Positions 5,723-7,297 of a stretch of DNA of 7,297 nt are shown here, one piece after another. The notes beneath the pieces are model-generated. The model did no database searches. It worked only from the letters and a program-made list of their open reading frames with translations, and had not been told where the DNA came from. Both the position numbers and the translations under genes were made by a program. Numbering within the stretch: position 1 is the stretch's first letter; the number at the start of each line of letters is the position of its first letter. The DNA is taken from positions 1 through 7,297 of the forward strand of contig SKKY01000145.1 of assembly GCA_007123515.1 (NCBI GenBank), in the 5' to 3' direction. This stretch comes from Clostridia bacterium (GTDB lineage Bacteria; Bacillota; Peptococcia; Peptococcales; SKKY01).

Positions 5723-6253
5723 TTATTCTATAGTATTTTCTGCCTCTATGTCCTCTTCTGTTTTTTTAACCGTGTACCATTGTCTTCTATCCATTTCCTC
5801 TTCCCAGACCACCAAGGTATCACTTAACAGATCATGCCAGGCAAATCCCTGGGGATGGAAGCGGGCCCAAATATATCCGAGATGCAGACCATTAAGCTGC
5901 GAAATCGTCCGTCCGGCAATTTCCCGTATAAAGACCGTACTTACGTCGAGATCTTTTCCATCAGTCCGTATAACCCGGATTCCTTGAATCATTTTCCCAA
6001 GCGTTTGTCCAAAAAAGTAGGTCATTAATGAAAAATAAGCCAGTCCGAACACACCCAAAAAGCCAATGCCAACACCAACAAGCCAAACAATCATTCCAGC
6101 TGCAGGCAGACCCTCTCCCGGAGCCAAAAACCTTGCAAGAAAGAAAATGGCTAACGAAGAAAGGCTTGAAACAATAATGATATCGATCAGATACGCCCAG
6201 AAACGGTTCCAAAATCCGGCAATACGAAAAGATTCTTTTCCCTTTGCATTCAT
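5723..6253 (-). CDS. RDD-family membrane protein, SppI/YteJ-like partner of SppA (176 aa)
   Basis: The RDD-domain hallmarks are present: R17 and D24 in RFWAYLID of the first helix, the loop FGQTLGKMIQGIRVIRTDG (81-99), and HDLLSDTLVV with D141 near the end. Three hydrophobic segments lie at about 19-43, 52-72 and possibly 69-82. A charged tail of about 25 residues, rich in Glu, follows. B. subtilis has the same order, sppA (yteI) then the RDD gene yteJ/sppI, whose product binds SppA and inhibits its protease activity; I infer the same role here from gene order and domain. The start ATG (6253-6251) is set by SD GGAGG (6265-6261), 7 nt upstream. That SD overlaps the sppA stop codon, so translation is probably coupled to sppA. 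An upstream in-frame ATG at 6277 lies inside sppA and lacks an SD. Confidence 0.88.
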   Translation of the reverse strand: MNAKGKESFRIAGFWNRFWAYLIDIIIVSSLSSLAIFFLARFLAPGEGLPAAGMIVWLVGVGIGFLGVFGLAYFSLMTYFFGQTLGKMIQGIRVIRTDGKDLDVSTVFIREIAGRTISQLNGLHLGYIWARFHPQGFAWHDLLSDTLVVWEEEMDRRQWYTVKKTEEDIEAENTIE

Positions 6254-6264
6254 TCTGTCACCTC

Positions 6265-7179
6265 CTACCATTCCCAAAGATACATCGGTCTTGGACCTTC
6301 AGCATCATGGCGCAATATATCTCTGGAAAAATCAAATGAAGGCGACATGCTCAGTAGGCGATCAATCAAGGTCCACTGCTGCTGCCTGAAAGCGTAAATT
6401 GTCGGATTATTCACTCCGGCTCGTTCTGCAGCAACCGAAAAGGCCGTTTCCAGCATTCCAATCTCATCCACTAAACCTTCTTCCATCGCTTGACGACCGC
6501 TGTAGATCCGTCCGTCAGCTACCTCTAAAACCTGCTCAGTATCCATACTCCGCCCCTCGGCTACTACATCCACAAAATAGCCATAACTCTCATCAACGAT
6601 CGACTGAATGATAGCGCGCTGTTCCGGCTTTAATTCCTGAAAAGGCGAAAGAATCGTCTTGTTCTCTCCGCTGGCAATGGTCTGATCTTTGATACCATAA
6701 CGCTCAAGAAGCTCGGCCACATTTAAACTGCTGATTACCACACCAATCGATCCAGTGATGGTATTGCGGTTTGCCACAATCCAGTCAGCCGGTGCCGATA
6801 CATAATACCCACCAGATGCAGCCAGCCGACCCATATAGACCACAAACGGCTTATTGTATTCGGCTTTCAGACTTTCAATGGTCTGGTAGATTTCATCACT
6901 TTCATATATTCCACCACCCGGAGAATTGACATACAAGACGACTGCCTGAAATTCAGGATTCGAAAAGGCGATTTCTAGTTCTCTTAAAAACCTCTGATGC
7001 TGATATCCTGGAGCGGGTATTGGTCCGGATCCTATATCAAGGATCATGCCATCCAGCCTGAGAAAGGCAATCCCTTCATCTTCTTCACCCTGCTGATAGA
7101 CTACAAGGCTATCCTTAACCGGATCAGTGCTCCGGGAAAAAAGAGCTGAAGTCGTCAGAGGCAGTAAAAATACTTGCAT
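6265..7179 (-). CDS. sppA: Signal peptide peptidase SppA, 5' end replaced by an IS605-type insertion
   Basis: A membrane-associated serine protease of the S49 family that degrades cleaved signal peptides. Numbering from the ATG at 7179 (304 residues), NSPGGG is at 85-90. The nucleophile is Ser122 in AASGGYY. The general base is Lys174 in SGENKTILSPF, and the Ser-Lys spacing of 52 matches B. subtilis SppA. The C-terminus PRPMYLWEW resembles the Bacillus ending. The catalytic part is intact, but the N-terminal anchor is short: only VFLLPLTTSALF precedes the soluble domain, with no positive charge before it. Just upstream the frame passes into an IS200/IS605 right end, so the native start is probably lost. 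The in-frame ATGs at 7188 and 7179 come right after GGTGGGAG of the IS hairpin. The second is 10 nt from GGGAG and is the more plausible restart. Whether a functional protein is made is uncertain. The RDD gene follows in the same operon. Confidence 0.85.
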   Translation of the reverse strand: MQVFLLPLTTSALFSRSTDPVKDSLVVYQQGEEDEGIAFLRLDGMILDIGSGPIPAPGYQHQRFLRELEIAFSNPEFQAVVLYVNSPGGGIYESDEIYQTIESLKAEYNKPFVVYMGRLAASGGYYVSAPADWIVANRNTITGSIGVVISSLNVAELLERYGIKDQTIASGENKTILSPFQELKPEQRAIIQSIVDESYGYFVDVVAEGRSMDTEQVLEVADGRIYSGRQAMEEGLVDEIGMLETAFSVAAERAGVNNPTIYAFRQQQWTLIDRLLSMSPSFDFSRDILRHDAEGPRPMYLWEW

Positions 7180-7182
7180 TAG

Positions 7183-7230
7183 TGACATACTCCCACCACT
7201 TATAGAAGTGGGGGCTTCTTGTTTCAATGA
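7183..7230 (-). ncRNA. Predicted 3' scaffold of the TnpB-associated omega RNA
   Basis: In IS605-family elements the right end, overlapping the tnpB 3' end, is transcribed as omega RNA (reRNA), and the sequence flanking the tip becomes the guide. Here the hairpin at 7192-7214 (CCC-CCACTT, loop CTAT, AAGTGG-T-GGG) lies just before the tip in the correct orientation. The 5' limit of the RNA is not visible. If the tip ends at 7182, the guide would start TAATGCAAGTATTTTT inside sppA. Confidence 0.45.
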
Positions 7231-7297
7231 CTACCGCCTCATTAGCTGAGGTCTTACACAATCTCCACAAGCGTTAGTTCCCGTGTGCCCCACGGTA
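7231..7297 (-). CDS. tnpB: TnpB RNA-guided nuclease, last 21 codons (partial)
   Basis: Only the C-terminal end is in the window: TVGHTGTNACGDCVRPQLMRR followed by TAG (7233-7231), in frame from 7296. The pattern TVG-x-TG-x-x-ACGD-x-VRP is typical of the very end of IS605-family TnpB (OrfB) proteins, just past the zinc-finger/RuvC region. TnpB is a programmable DNA nuclease that uses the omega RNA to cut the empty donor site after excision, which helps retain the element. Activity cannot be judged because the RuvC residues lie outside the window. It is transcribed toward sppA, so read-through may drive the sppA-RDD pair. Confidence 0.8.
   Translation of the reverse strand, partial: TVGHTGTNACGDCVRPQLMRR

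Larger units (their letters stand above)
7182..7297 (-). mobile_element. Right end of an IS200/IS605-type element (runs off right edge)
   Basis: The stretch holds the 3' end of tnpB, then a GC-rich imperfect hairpin at 7192-7214 (GAAGCCCCCACTT...AAGTGGTGGGAG on the minus strand), then a tip reading GTATGTCAC. This is the order of IS605-family right ends, which have subterminal hairpins in place of terminal inverted repeats. The exact junction with sppA cannot be fixed from one end; it probably lies within 7181-7186. The rest of the element lies outside the window. Confidence 0.8.

Noticed and set aside
5961..6212. Second minus-strand frame inside the RDD gene
   Set aside because: It is out of frame with a clear RDD coding sequence, has no SD, and gives a Cys/Trp-rich product typical of a shifted frame.
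5512..6389. Plus-strand open frames opposite the CBS, RDD and sppA genes
   Set aside because: They overlap well-supported minus-strand genes and terminators and resemble no protein family.
6399..6611. Plus-strand frame inside sppA
   Set aside because: It is antisense to the conserved C-terminal half of SppA with no independent support.
7192..7214. The GC-rich hairpin read as an intrinsic terminator for tnpB
   Set aside because: No T-run follows it on the minus strand, and its position right after tnpB and before the element tip fits an IS605-type right-end hairpin better.

Overview
The window looks like the chromosome of a low-GC Gram-positive bacterium, most likely a Clostridia/Eubacteriales member. 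The supporting signs are AT-rich DNA, strong GGAGG-type Shine-Dalgarno (SD) sites, sigma-A-like promoters, a class J ribonuclease closest to Bacillus/Clostridia RNase J1, an FtsK/SpoIIIE gene, a lipoprotein with a Firmicutes-type lipobox, and an SppA-RDD pair arranged as in Bacillus. The species cannot be named from the sequence. All genes except one lipoprotein gene are on the minus strand.

Reading the minus strand from right to left: the right edge (about 7182-7297) is the 3' end of an IS200/IS605-type element, holding the last codons of tnpB and its right-end hairpin. It abuts a signal peptide peptidase gene, sppA, whose 5' end appears to have been cut off by the insertion. A translationally coupled RDD-family membrane protein follows (SppI/YteJ-like), then a strong terminator, then an independent unit encoding a small tandem-CBS protein. 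A bidirectional terminator separates that from a plus-strand lipoprotein gene of unknown function. The lipoprotein gene is divergent from a minus-strand membrane flavocytochrome/ferric-reductase-like oxidoreductase. The oxidoreductase gene ends against a near-perfect 34-bp-arm palindrome that looks like a dispersed repeat and probably doubles as its terminator. Next come a 78-residue protein of unknown function, a hairpin, and the RNase J gene with its own promoter and a terminator. The left edge is the 5' part of an FtsK/SpoIIIE DNA translocase gene.

Two points deserve most attention. First, the RNase J gene seems to lack an ATG/GTG/TTG start. A TTGTTA-17-TATAAT promoter lies inside the upstream in-frame extension, and the SD AGGGAGG is placed 8 nt before an in-frame ATT. 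Starting at that ATT gives a protein of 555 residues, the length of Bacillus subtilis RNase J1. Second, the IS605-type right end is fused to sppA, removing the native start and probably part of the membrane anchor. The IS tip may supply a replacement ribosome site and start, and sppA DNA is placed where the guide of the TnpB-associated omega RNA would come from.

No CRISPR array, tRNA, rRNA or riboswitch was recognised. No gene-free stretch exceeds about 160 bases. I found no strong evidence for a wholly new multi-gene defence or metabolic system.
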